Source of the DNA: Halolamina rubra
GTDB lineage: Archaea > Halobacteriota > Halobacteria > Halobacteriales > Haloferacaceae
Assembly (NCBI RefSeq): GCF_000739555.1
Contig: NZ_BBJN01000039.1
Span: 79,641-143,640 of the forward strand
Reading direction: 5' to 3'
Length of the DNA: 64,000 nt
Positions 16,922 to 26,123 of this stretch are shown piece after piece. The stretch's first letter is position 1. Every line of letters begins with the position of its first letter. The notes under the pieces were generated by a model. That model was given only the letters and a program-made list of their open reading frames with translations. It was not told where the DNA came from and searched no databases. Made by a program: the position numbers and the translations under genes.

Positions 16922-18090
16922 CGCGCCACCTCCCGTTCGAGGACGTGCACGACGGCTGCACCGCCGCTGCCGCCGACGTTGTGGGTGAGCCCGATCTCCG
17001 CGTCCGCGACCTGCCGGTCGCCTGCTTCCCCGCGGAGCTGTTTGTACGCCTCCGCGATCTGCCCGGCGCCAGTCGCGCCGATCGGGTGGCCCTTCGACTT
17101 CAGGCCGCCCGAGGCGTTGACCGGGAGCTCGCCGCCGAGTTCGGTCGCGCCGGACTCGACGAGTTCGTGGGCCTGCCCGCGCTCACAGAACCCCAGATCC
17201 TCGTACGCCAGTAGCTCCGCGATCGCGAAGCAGTCGTGGACCTCCGCGAAGTCCACGTCGTCGGGCTCGATCCCCGCCCGCTCGTACGCCGTGGCGGCGG
17301 CCTCCATCGAGGAGTCGATCCTGGTGTAGGTGTCACGCTGGAACAGCCCCACGCGCTCGCTGGCGGCGCCGACGCCGGCGACGCGGACCGGGTCGTCGGT
17401 GTACTCTTCGACGGCGTCCTCGCTGGCGACCAGCACCGCCGCGGCGCCGTCGGAGGTCGGACAGCAGTGGTACAGGTTCAACGGGTCGGCGACCGCCGGC
17501 GCGCTCGTGGCGTCCTCGAGCGAGCACTCGAAGCCCAGGTGGGCGTTGGGGTTCTTCGCGCCGTTCCCGTGGTTCTTAACCGCGATCTTCGAGAGGTGCT
17601 CCGGCGTCGCGTCGTACCGGTCGAAGTACGCGCTGGCCATCTGGGCGTACACACCGGCGAAGGTGGTGCCGGTCAGGCGCTCCCACTCGGTCTCGCCGGA
17701 GACGCCGAGCCAGTACTTCGCCGTGTCGCCGCTGAGGTCGGTCATCACCTCGACGCCGCCGGCGAGCACCACGTCGGCCATCCCGCTTCTGACCGCCTGG
17801 ACCGCCTGTCTGACGGCGTACCCCGAGGCCGCACACGCGTTCTCGACCCGCGTGCTCGGGATCCCGTCGAGGCCGGCGTGTTCCGTCACCGCGGGCCCGG
17901 AGAGCCCGATCTGCCGCCCGCCGACGCCGAGCGAGCCGACGACCGCCTCGTCGACGGCGTCGGCGTCGATGCCGGCGGGCACGCTGTCGATGGCGTGATC
18001 GACGGCCTCGGTGAACAGCGACCGGTAGCTCTCGCCGGGCATCGCGCCGAACTCCGTCTGCCCCGCGCCGATGATGTAGGCGTCCCGCAT
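16918..18090 (-). CDS. Thiolase of the SCP-x / acetyl-CoA C-acyltransferase type
   Basis: This 390-residue thiolase-fold enzyme has nucleophilic Cys86 in RVENACAASGYA, the SCP-x-type motif EVHDCFAIAE, and the C-terminal active-site His in GGLKSKGHPIGATGAGQ. It would cleave 3-ketoacyl-CoA or condense acyl-CoA units. It lacks the C-terminal Cys motif of classical PaaJ/FadA thiolases, so it belongs to the SCP2-thiolase group. That group in archaea commonly works with a DUF35 partner, and here the partner is the fused protein encoded immediately downstream with a four-base overlap. A TATA-like CTTTTCG at about 18114-18120 suggests a leaderless start. Confidence 0.85.
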   Translation of the reverse strand: MRDAYIIGAGQTEFGAMPGESYRSLFTEAVDHAIDSVPAGIDADAVDEAVVGSLGVGGRQIGLSGPAVTEHAGLDGIPSTRVENACAASGYAVRQAVQAVRSGMADVVLAGGVEVMTDLSGDTAKYWLGVSGETEWERLTGTTFAGVYAQMASAYFDRYDATPEHLSKIAVKNHGNGAKNPNAHLGFECSLEDATSAPAVADPLNLYHCCPTSDGAAAVLVASEDAVEEYTDDPVRVAGVGAASERVGLFQRDTYTRIDSSMEAAATAYERAGIEPDDVDFAEVHDCFAIAELLAYEDLGFCERGQAHELVESGATELGGELPVNASGGLKSKGHPIGATGAGQIAEAYKQLRGEAGDRQVADAEIGLTHNVGGSGGAAVVHVLEREVAR

Positions 18091-18208
18091 GGGGAGCCGT
18101 TCCGCCGGTTCGGCGAAAAGGCTTCCCGTGCCGGGTGGCGTGAAAACCCCCGCAGGGTTGCCGAACCCTCATGGTTTTTACTCCCGTCGGCCCTGGAAAC
18201 GGTGTCGA

Positions 18209-19494
18209 ATGGTACACAAGCCCATAGAGTCGGCCGACCGGTCGGAGATCAGGGAGCTCCAGGCCGAACGGCTGCGCGAGACGGTCGAACGCGCCTGCGA
18301 GAACGTGCCGTTCTACCGCGAGAAGCTCGACGAGGCCGGGATCGAGCCGGGGGAGATCGAGAGCGTCGACGACGTGCGGAAGCTCCCCACGACGACGAAG
18401 GAGGACTTCCGGGACGAGTACCCCGACGGGCTGTTCGCCGTCGACGACGACGAACTGACGCGGATCCACGCCTCCTCGGGGACGACGGGCAAGCCCAAGA
18501 TCGTCGGCTACACCGACGCCGACGTCGACGTGTGGAGCGAGGTCGTCGCCCGCTCGCTCGCGGCGGCCGGCACCGAGGCCGGCGACACCGTCCAGAACGC
18601 CTACGGCTACGGCCTGTTCACGGGCGGGCTCGGCCTCACTACGGCGTCGAGGAGCTCGGCGCGACGGTAATCCCCATCGGCGGCGGGCAGACCCAGCGCC
18701 AGATCGAGCTGATGGTCGACCTGGAGAGCGACGTGTTCACCTGCACGCCCTCCTACGCGCTGTATCTCGCCGAGACCGCCGAGGAGATGGGCCACGACCC
18801 CCGCGAGCTCCCCATCTCGACGGTCGTGTTCGGCGCCGAGCCCTGCACCGACCCCATGCGCGAGGAGATCGAGGAGCGACTCGACGTGACCGGGATCGAC
18901 ATCTACGGGCTCTCGGAGATCATCGGCCCCGGCGTCTCCAACGAGTGTCACGAGGCCCAGGACGGCCTGCATATCTGGGAGGACCATTTCCTCCCCGAGG
19001 TCGTCGACCCGCGAACGGGCGAGCCAGTCGAGGAGGGGGAGGAGGGCGAACTCGTGCTCACGACGCTCTCGAAGGAGGCGCTGCCGGTGCTGCGCTACCG
19101 GACGGGTGACCTGACGACGCTCGACTACGAGGAGTGCGAGTGCGGGCGGACGATGGTGCGGATGGACAACGTCACCGGCCGGGCCGACGACCTGCTGATC
19201 GTCCGCGGGGTGAACCTCTACCCCAGCGAGATCGAGCACGCGGTGCTGGACGTCGACGGCGTCGCCCCGCACTACCGCATCGACCTCGACCGCGAGGAGA
19301 ACCTCGACGTGCTGGAGCTCACCGTCGAGCGCGCCGAGGACACCGACAGGGGCCACGCGGAGCTGCGCGAGGAGATCCTCGAGCGGCTGGAGAACGTGCT
19401 CAGCTTCACCCCGGACGAACTGACGCTCGTCGAGGCCGGCGGCATCGCCCGCAGCGAGGTCGGGAAGGTCCAGCGCGTGTACGACCACCGATAG
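18209..19494 (+). pseudogene. paaK: Phenylacetate-CoA ligase, frameshifted
   Basis: About 428 residues after frame repair. This is an adenylate-forming enzyme of the PaaK type that converts phenylacetate, ATP and CoA to phenylacetyl-CoA. The ATP-binding motif SSGTTGKP (89-96) is in the first part. The rest carries FGAEPCTDPMREEIEERLDV, YGLSEIIGPGVSNEC, the hinge YRTGDLT and NVTGRADDLLIVRGVNLYP. The frame switches near 18637: ..GLFTGGLGL before, HYGVEELGATVIPIGGG after. Loss of one C explains it. Both halves fit the PaaK family along their length, so an assembly error is plausible. A TATA-like run lies near 18174-18181. Placed upstream of paaI/maoC/paaABCD, it provides the first step. Confidence 0.88.
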
Positions 19495-19523
19495 GCGTCG
19501 ACGCCGCCGACCGCGCGTCCCAC

Positions 19524-19922
19524 CTACTCGGGGCGGTACACTCGGCCGCGGAACGTCGCGACGCGGTCCCCGTTCTCGTCGACGACCTCGACCTCGTACT
19601 CGGCGGTGCTGCCGGCGAGGTGGGTCTCCTCGGCCGTCGCGGTCAGCGTCTCGCCGACGTCGACGGCGTCGAGGTAGGAGATGTTGGTCTCCAGCGCGAG
19701 CGCCGTCTCGCCCCGCGAGTTCGACGCCGCGGCGAAGGCGGCGTCGGCCAGCGAGTAGATCGCACCGCCGTGGGGCGTGCCGTGGAAGTTCAGCAGCTCC
19801 TCGGTGACGGTGATTTCAGCCACAGCCCGGCCCGGAGAGAGGTCGACGACCTCGATGCCGAGTGTCGCACAGAACGGGTCCGACGCCACCTGCTCGCGTG
19901 TCTCCTCGGGAACCTCGGTCAT
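19524..19922 (-). CDS. paaI: PaaI family thioesterase
   Basis: This 132-residue hotdog-fold acyl-CoA thioesterase has the signature NFHGTPHGGAIYSLADAAFA (about 45-64), very close to PaaI of phenylacetate clusters. PaaI hydrolyses hydroxyphenylacetyl-CoA dead-end products, which rescues CoA. The ATG at 19922 is chosen because upstream residues in that frame are antisense to the MaoC gene and do not look coding. It lies between paaK and the MaoC gene, antiparallel to both, so its expression is separate from theirs. Confidence 0.85.
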   Translation of the reverse strand: MTEVPEETREQVASDPFCATLGIEVVDLSPGRAVAEITVTEELLNFHGTPHGGAIYSLADAAFAAASNSRGETALALETNISYLDAVDVGETLTATAEETHLAGSTAEYEVEVVDENGDRVATFRGRVYRPE

Positions 19923-20020
19923 GCCGACCCGTTCCGCGAGTGAGGCCAAAGGACTGCTGGTCGTGGGGGGCGTCGACGCCCACGGTGGCAACCCCGACTG
20001 GGGCGCCGCTGTCCGGGAGC

Positions 20021-20026
20021 TATATA
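20021..20026 (+). promoter_or_regulatory. TATA box of the MaoC-like gene
   Basis: TATATA lies 26-31 bases ahead of the ATG at 20052, the spacing expected for a leaderless archaeal transcript. Confidence 0.65.
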
Positions 20027-20051
20027 CGGGAACTGGGCGAACCCGGGGGGT

Positions 20052-20528
20052 ATGGCTTACAGCTACGAACCGCACTACTTCGAGGACTTCGAGGTCGGCG
20101 AGGAGTTCATCAGCGTCGGGCGGACCGTCACCGAGTCGGACTTCGTGATGCACTCCGCGCTCAGCGGCGACTGGACCGAACTCCACACTAACGCGGAGTA
20201 CGCCGAGGAGCAGGAGTTCGGCGAGCGCATCGCCCACGGGCCGATGACGTTCGTGCAGGCCACCGGGTTCGTCTACCGGACGGGGATCGTCGAGCGCACC
20301 GCCGTCGCCTTCCTCGGGATGAACTACATGGACCTCCCGAACCCCGTCACCATCGGCGACACGCTCCAGCTGGAGATGGAAGTCTCGGAGAAGAAGGAGC
20401 TCAGCCGCGAGGACGCCGGGCTGGTCGTGCTCGACTGCGTGATGGAGAACCAGGACGACACCGTGGTTCTGGAGGGCGACATGAAGTTCCTCATCAAGCG
20501 GAAAGCCGCCGACGAGGACGCGGAGTAG
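20052..20528 (+). CDS. MaoC-like (R)-hydratase / possible oxepin-CoA hydrolase
   Basis: This 158-residue single hotdog domain has the MaoC hydratase motif: DWTELHTNAEYA with the Asp/His dyad region, followed by FGERIAHGPMT. These enzymes add water to enoyl-CoA. In bacterial phenylacetate degradation the ring-opening oxepin-CoA hydrolase is a MaoC-like domain fused to an aldehyde dehydrogenase in PaaZ. Here a stand-alone MaoC protein lies between paaK and paaABCD, so it is a good candidate for that step, with the aldehyde dehydrogenase elsewhere. The role is an inference from context; general (R)-hydratase activity is the alternative. Confidence 0.8.
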   Translation: MAYSYEPHYFEDFEVGEEFISVGRTVTESDFVMHSALSGDWTELHTNAEYAEEQEFGERIAHGPMTFVQATGFVYRTGIVERTAVAFLGMNYMDLPNPVTIGDTLQLEMEVSEKKELSREDAGLVVLDCVMENQDDTVVLEGDMKFLIKRKAADEDAE

Positions 20529-20557
20529 GCCGCGAGCCGCCACTCGGGCCGTATCGA

Positions 20558-20758
20558 CTACTCGAACTTCTTGAACTGCTGCAGGCAGTCGTTGCAGTAG
20601 TGGATCGACTGGCAGCGCGACGGCCCGCGGGGGTGCTCGCGCTCGGTGTTCTCCGAACCGCAGTAGGGGCACTCCGCGCCCGTGGTCTCGCCGCTGGTCG
20701 TGACGCTGGGGTCCTGCTCGCCCGAGCCGGGGGTGGGTCCGGCGGCGTCGTCGCTCAT
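20558..20758 (-). CDS. PaaD-type zinc-ribbon protein (separate subunit)
   Basis: This 66-residue protein has a disordered acidic N-terminus and a four-cysteine zinc ribbon (CPYCGSENTE..., CNDCLQQFKKFE, Cys30/33/55/58). The same ribbon forms the C-terminal end of single-chain bacterial PaaD. Here it is a separate gene whose start overlaps the end of the DUF59-domain paaD by four bases (ATGA), so the two chains probably assemble. It is last in the paaABCD operon. Confidence 0.8.
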   Translation of the reverse strand: MSDDAAGPTPGSGEQDPSVTTSGETTGAECPYCGSENTEREHPRGPSRCQSIHYCNDCLQQFKKFE

Positions 20759-21207
20759 CGCTCCACGCTGATGCCGAACTCCCGGAGCGCTTCCTTCCCC
20801 TGTTCGGTGACGAGGTCGAGCGACCAGTCCGGCGCCCAGACGAGGCGCACCTCGGCGTCGTCGACGCCGTCGACGCTCTCGGCGGCTTCCTCGACCTCCT
20901 CGAGGATGATCTCCCGGGCCGGACAGCCGCTGTAGGTCAGGGTCATGTCGATGGTGGCTTCGCCGTCGTCGAGTTCGAGCCCGTAGATCAGCCCGAGGTC
21001 GACGACGCTGACGGGCATCTCCGGGTCCTCGACCTCGTACAGCGCGGCCCAGACCTCGCGTTCGAGCCCCTCGGCGCCCTCGCCGGTTGCGGGCACCTCC
21101 TCGGTCGTCCGCTCCTTCGTGTCGTACTCGGTGTAGCCACACGGCGTGGCCTCCGGGTCGGCTCGGGGGCGGTCGAACTCCTCGGGGCCGTCGGGCTCGC
21201 TACTCAT
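20755..21207 (-). CDS. paaD: Phenylacetyl-CoA epoxidase accessory subunit PaaD (DUF59 part)
   Basis: This 150-residue protein has an MIP18/DUF59 domain at about 47-135, including EDPEMPVSVVDLGLIYG and the conserved Cys motif TLTYSGCPAREIILEEV. Such proteins assist iron or Fe-S assembly. PaaD is needed to mature the ring-epoxidising complex. The N-terminal 45 residues are acidic and probably flexible. Bacterial PaaD carries a zinc ribbon at its end, which is missing here and supplied by the next gene. Its start lies inside the end of paaC (8-base overlap), in line with coupled translation. Confidence 0.87.
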   Translation of the reverse strand: MSSEPDGPEEFDRPRADPEATPCGYTEYDTKERTTEEVPATGEGAEGLEREVWAALYEVEDPEMPVSVVDLGLIYGLELDDGEATIDMTLTYSGCPAREIILEEVEEAAESVDGVDDAEVRLVWAPDWSLDLVTEQGKEALREFGISVER

Positions 21208-22027
21208 CGTCCATCAGTTTGGTCGCTTCGTGGCGACCGAGGTTGCGGTACGAGGAGACCATCTCCTCGTGCAGGTCGTGCCAGTGCTGGGTGTGTTCGT
21301 TGTCCCGGCCCGTCGGCGTCGCCGGCTCGGCGTCGTCGGGCACCTCGAAGCCGAGGTCCATGAGGAACGCCGTGATGCGCTCCTCCCACTCCTCGCGCAT
21401 CTCCTCGAGCGTGGCGTCGCGGATGCCGAGGTCGACGATATCCTCTTCGATATCTCCGACTGGCTCGAACAGCGTCAGCGCGTAGGGGTAGAGCCGATCG
21501 AGCGCGGCCTGCACGCGCCGGCTGGCCTCCTCGTCGTCGGCCATGCGGCGGAGCCAGTTCTCGGCGTGCTCGACGTGGTAGTCCTCCTCGCCCTGGATGC
21601 GGCTCGTTCGCTCGCGGATCTCCCGGTACGTCGACTCCTCCAGCGCCGCGAGCCGGATCTCCTCGGCCACGTCGTAGAGGTAGCCCCGGAGGATCGCGTC
21701 GCCCCAGTCGCCCTCCGAGAACGGGAGTTCGACGAGGGTGCTGTGCTGGAAGTCGTCCGGTTCGCTCTCCCAGAGCAGCGACTCCTCGGAGTAGCCGAAC
21801 TGCTGGATCGCGTCGTACCAGAGCCGGGCGTGGCCGAGCTCGTCCTGGGCGTTGTTCGCGACCGCGAGGTCGGACTCGAGCGTCGGCGCCCGCACCTGCC
21901 AGAACGTGTAGCGCTCGGCCTGGATGTACTCGTCGTCGGCGAGCCGGAACAGCTGGGCCTCGACGGCGTCGCGCTCCCGCTCGGTCAGTTCGTCGGGGGC
22001 GCCGAGGTCGGCGTCGGTCGCCGCCAT
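21200..22027 (-). CDS. paaC: Phenylacetyl-CoA epoxidase structural subunit PaaC
   Basis: This 275-residue ferritin-like four-helix protein partners PaaA in the 1,2-phenylacetyl-CoA epoxidase. It has ferritin-like repeats NAQDELGHARLWYDAIQQFG and GEEDYHVEHAENWLRRM, and the C-terminal HTQHWHDLHEEM. In characterised complexes PaaC is the inactive structural homologue of PaaA. It shares one base with the stop of paaB (22027), so the genes are translated together. Confidence 0.9.
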   Translation of the reverse strand: MAATDADLGAPDELTERERDAVEAQLFRLADDEYIQAERYTFWQVRAPTLESDLAVANNAQDELGHARLWYDAIQQFGYSEESLLWESEPDDFQHSTLVELPFSEGDWGDAILRGYLYDVAEEIRLAALEESTYREIRERTSRIQGEEDYHVEHAENWLRRMADDEEASRRVQAALDRLYPYALTLFEPVGDIEEDIVDLGIRDATLEEMREEWEERITAFLMDLGFEVPDDAEPATPTGRDNEHTQHWHDLHEEMVSSYRNLGRHEATKLMDDE

Positions 22028-22545
22028 CAGCTCTCACCCCGCCGGCGCTCGGCCTCGATCTGCTCGCTCTCGGAGGCCGCCACCTCCTCGGCTGCCGGGT
22101 CGACGTTGTACGTCTGGGCGAACCGGTACGCCTTGTTCGTCGTGCCCCCGAACGTCACGTCTTCCTCGGTGATCTCGCCGACGTAGCGCGACTGGACCAC
22201 CCAGATGCTGTTGGGGTCGTCGTCGCCGAACGCCTCGTCGGCCGCCGCCTTCGCGGCGTCGACGCCGTCGGCGGACACCTCGCCGCAGTGCTCGTGGTAG
22301 CCGCCCGCTTTCGCCTGTCTGAACACCTCCCAGTCGGTCTCGCCGTCGACGGGGCCGGCGTCCTCGTCGCCGTACACGCCGCTGACTTTCTCCTGCGGGG
22401 CGACCCACAGCGAGCGCGTCGGCTTGCGACGCCCGTGCTGGATCACGGAGAACTGCTTGGCCATCTCCCGGTCCGGCGCGTGGACGTTGCCGCAGTGCTC
22501 GTGGGCGCCGTCGGGCGTCGACTGGCGGAACACTTCCCAGATCAT
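22027..22545 (-). CDS. paaB: Phenylacetyl-CoA epoxidase subunit PaaB, tandem-duplicated
   Basis: This 172-residue protein is nearly twice the roughly 95 residues of bacterial PaaB. It holds two PaaB repeats: residues 1-58 begin MIWEVFRQSTPDGAHEHCG, and residues 72-130 begin WEVFRQAKAGGYHEHCGEV. Each is followed by a strand ending in SLWV or SIWVV. PaaB binds between PaaA/PaaC units and is thought to mediate the electron-donor contact. The C-terminal 40 residues are acidic tail. The ATG at 22545 is three bases after the paaA stop. Confidence 0.88.
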   Translation of the reverse strand: MIWEVFRQSTPDGAHEHCGNVHAPDREMAKQFSVIQHGRRKPTRSLWVAPQEKVSGVYGDEDAGPVDGETDWEVFRQAKAGGYHEHCGEVSADGVDAAKAAADEAFGDDDPNSIWVVQSRYVGEITEEDVTFGGTTNKAYRFAQTYNVDPAAEEVAASESEQIEAERRRGES

Positions 22546-22547
22546 GG

Positions 22548-23489
22548 TCAGTCGGCCGCCTGCGGCGTCGGGCCGTCGCCGGTGGTCGCCTGCCCGTCGA
22601 GCATGTCGCGCACCCACTGGACAGCCTCCTGGGCCCGGGCGCGACTGTCGATCTGTTGCTTGCTCCCTTCGTACTCGTTCTTGGAGACGGTGAAGAACTC
22701 CTCCCAGTCGAGATCGTCCTCGACGACCTCGTAGGTGCCGTCGCCGTTGTCCCGGATGCGCGGCTCGTCGGGGATCTCCAGCCCGTACTTCTCGGCTTTG
22801 GGCATGTACGTGTTGAGGAACGCGTTGCGGAGCTCGTCGTTGGATTTCGTCTTCAGCCCCACCTGCTCGGCGAAGTCGTGGTGGGTGCTCTGGTCGTCGG
22901 TCGGCCCGAAGAACTGCAGGATGCGGGGCCACCACTCCTCGAACGCCTCCTGGGTCATCTCCTGTTCCTTCTTCGAGCCGCTCATCAGCTCCCGGAGGAT
23001 CGACTCGCCGTGTTTGACGTGCATCCCCTCCTCGAAGCAGATCTTGTCCATCGCGTGGGCGTACGGCTCCCAGCTCGAGGACTTCAGCGTCGCCTGCCGG
23101 CGCATCGCCGCGCCGTCGACGAAGAAGGCGATCATCGGCGTCTCGACGTAGCGCTCCATCGGGTAGTGGAAGCAGTTGAGGAACTTCCCGTCGCCGTTGG
23201 CGAGATCCGCGAGCATCTCGTCGCGGGTCTTGATCCCCAGCGACTCCGCGGCCCGGTACAGCATCTGCCCGTGGCCGATCTCGTCCTGGGTTTTGGCGCT
23301 GAACGCCATCTTCCGCTCGAGGCTCGGTGCCTTCCGGATGAACGGGCGCTCCAGGTACGCGCCCATGATCTCGCTGTTCGCGTGGAACTCGAGCATCCGC
23401 GTCGCGGCCTCGCGGTACTCGCGGGGCAGGTCGTCCCGCGGGCTGAACTCACGGGGCCCTGCCTGCTGTTTGACCTCCTCGATGTTCAT
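22548..23489 (-). CDS. paaA: Phenylacetyl-CoA epoxidase catalytic subunit PaaA
   Basis: This 313-residue di-iron ferritin-like oxygenase subunit inserts one oxygen atom into the aromatic ring of phenylacetyl-CoA. Iron-ligand motifs are visible in AKTQDEIGHGQMLYRAAESL and CFEEGMHVKHGESIL. The length matches bacterial PaaA. The ATG at 23489 is chosen because residues upstream look non-coding, and an AAGGA sequence sits about nine bases before it. It is first of an operon paaA-paaB-paaC-paaD-zinc ribbon, transcribed away from the HTH_10 regulator across an 83-base divergent gap. Confidence 0.92.
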   Translation of the reverse strand: MNIEEVKQQAGPREFSPRDDLPREYREAATRMLEFHANSEIMGAYLERPFIRKAPSLERKMAFSAKTQDEIGHGQMLYRAAESLGIKTRDEMLADLANGDGKFLNCFHYPMERYVETPMIAFFVDGAAMRRQATLKSSSWEPYAHAMDKICFEEGMHVKHGESILRELMSGSKKEQEMTQEAFEEWWPRILQFFGPTDDQSTHHDFAEQVGLKTKSNDELRNAFLNTYMPKAEKYGLEIPDEPRIRDNGDGTYEVVEDDLDWEEFFTVSKNEYEGSKQQIDSRARAQEAVQWVRDMLDGQATTGDGPTPQAAD

Positions 23490-23542
23490 GATCGATCCTT
23501 GCCGACGGCGGACCTTACCGGTTCGGCAGTCCATAGACGGGT

Positions 23543-23550
23543 TTTAAATA
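23543..23550. promoter_or_regulatory. Shared divergent TATA element, paaA / HTH_10 regulator
   Basis: TTTAAATA reads well as a TATA box on both strands. On the plus strand it lies 23-30 bases before the regulator ATG (leaderless). On the minus strand it would give paaA a leader of about 28 bases. A single promoter core may therefore control both directions, which makes competition or co-regulation possible. Confidence 0.6.
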
Positions 23551-23572
23551 CACGTAGCGCCTCTTTTCGCCG

Positions 23573-24223
23573 ATGATCGACGAGTGCCTGATGGCGGAGT
23601 TCCGCATCAGGGGCGACGACTCCCCGCTCGCGGACGCGAGCCGGGCCGCCGACGCGACCGTCGACGTGGCGCCGCCGCTGCTGCGCGACGACGGGAACGT
23701 GCTGCTGCGGTTCAGCTCGCCGCCGAACGAGGCGTTCACCGACGCGCTCGACGCCGACGACCGGATCCGGTATCTTTACCGCGCGGTCGCCGACGACCGC
23801 CACAGCTACCGGTGTCTCTCGCTCCAGCGCAGCGTCGTCCACGAACTCGTCAGCGCCGGCTTCGTCGTCGAGTCGCTGCGCTACCAGCGCGGCGACGCCC
23901 TGCTCACCGGCGCCGTCGTCGGCCAGGAGATCCTGCAGGCCGTGATGGAGACCGCCGGCGACACCGTCGGCGTCGAACTCGAACGCGTGTACGCGCTCGG
24001 CCCCGGGGAGGACTCGACGGTCGCCGAGCGCTGGGACCTCACGCCCGCCCAGTCCGAGGCGCTCCGCACCGCCGCCGAGATGGGCTACTTCACCGTCCCC
24101 CGCGGCGTCACCGCGGGCGAGGTCGCCGACGAGATCGGGATCAGCAAGTCGGCCTTCCTCGAGCGGCTCCGCCGGGGGCAGGGCGCGCTGTTCGCCCAGC
24201 TGTTCGGCGTCGACGGGAACTAA
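23573..24223 (+). CDS. HTH_10 (bacterio-opsin-activator-type) regulator
   Basis: This 216-residue haloarchaeal regulator has a ligand-sensing N-terminal part (about 1-155) and a C-terminal HTH_10 domain, LTPAQSEALRTAAEMGYF followed by GEVADEIGISKSAFLERLRRG. This family controls many single pathways in haloarchaea. It is divergent from paaABCD and followed 25 bases later by the paaG-like gene, so it most likely senses phenylacetyl-CoA or a related intermediate and controls the paa genes. The regulatory role is inferred from position. Confidence 0.85.
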   Translation: MIDECLMAEFRIRGDDSPLADASRAADATVDVAPPLLRDDGNVLLRFSSPPNEAFTDALDADDRIRYLYRAVADDRHSYRCLSLQRSVVHELVSAGFVVESLRYQRGDALLTGAVVGQEILQAVMETAGDTVGVELERVYALGPGEDSTVAERWDLTPAQSEALRTAAEMGYFTVPRGVTAGEVADEIGISKSAFLERLRRGQGALFAQLFGVDGN

Positions 24224-24248
24224 GGGCTCGCCCCCCGCGAGTACGGGC

Positions 24249-25010
24249 ATGCGAGTCACCGACGACGCCGTCTACCGGATCACGTTCGACCGCCCCGACG
24301 TTCGCAACGCGATGACCACCGAGGTCGCCGCCGAACTGGCCGACCATCTGGCGGAGCTCGACCCCGAGCGCCACGACGCCGCCGTCATCACCGGCGACGG
24401 GCAGTCGTTCTGCGCCGGCGGCGACATCGACTCGATGGCCCAACGCGACTGGACGACCGCGGAGGCGTACGAGCGCGTCCGTGAGACGTTCGGCCGCGCC
24501 GCCGAGAACGCCCTCTCGGCGCCGGTTCCGATCGTCGCGAAGGTGAACGGCGACGCCGTCGGCGCCGGGCTGTCGCTGGTCGCGCTCTCGGACTTCGCCT
24601 ACGCCGCCGAGTCGGCCCGCTTCGGCGCCTCCTTCATCAACGTCGGCCTCGTCCCCGACATGGGCGCGACCGCGATCCTCCCGCGGCTGATCGGCCTCCG
24701 GAAGACGAAGGAGCTCGCGTTCACCGGGAAGCTCGTCGACGCCGACGCGGCGGCGGCGATGGAGCTGGTCAACGAAACCGTGCCGGACGACGAACTCGAC
24801 GCCCGCGTCGACGAACTGCTCGAGACGCTCCGGAACAAACCGACGGCGAACATCGGGCTCGCGAAGGAGGCGATCCACGACAGCCTCGGCCAGCCGTGGC
24901 GCGAGGGGCTCCGGCGCGAGGCCGGACTCCAGTCGATGGCGTACGACACGCCCGCCCACGAGGAGGGCGTCGACGCCTTCCGCGAGGGGCGTAAACCGGA
25001 TTTCGATTGA
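24249..25010 (+). CDS. paaG: Enoyl-CoA isomerase/hydratase, PaaG-like
   Basis: This 253-residue crotonase-fold protein has oxyanion-hole residues in SFCAGGDIDSM and KVNGDAVGAGLSL. The usual catalytic Glu positions are absent, and the motif reads FINVGLVPDMGATAILPRL, with Asp in VPD. PaaG, the ring 1,2-epoxyphenylacetyl-CoA isomerase, shows the same Asp-based GLxPDxG pattern. That and the adjacent regulator support PaaG over a plain hydratase. It lies 25 bases after the HTH_10 gene, probably in one transcript. Confidence 0.78.
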   Translation: MRVTDDAVYRITFDRPDVRNAMTTEVAAELADHLAELDPERHDAAVITGDGQSFCAGGDIDSMAQRDWTTAEAYERVRETFGRAAENALSAPVPIVAKVNGDAVGAGLSLVALSDFAYAAESARFGASFINVGLVPDMGATAILPRLIGLRKTKELAFTGKLVDADAAAAMELVNETVPDDELDARVDELLETLRNKPTANIGLAKEAIHDSLGQPWREGLRREAGLQSMAYDTPAHEEGVDAFREGRKPDFD

Positions 25011-25109
25011 TAGAACTCGGCGAGTCGACCGTTGGCCTCGTACTGGCGCCGAACGCCGCCGACGCCGCGAGGGCAGGAACTTTGGGCCCCGGGCGCCTCC
25101 TACGAGTGA

Positions 25110-26090
<981 letters not shown>

Positions 26091-26123
26091 TCGGCCGTCC
26101 GCTGCCGACGCTCCGCCAGATTC

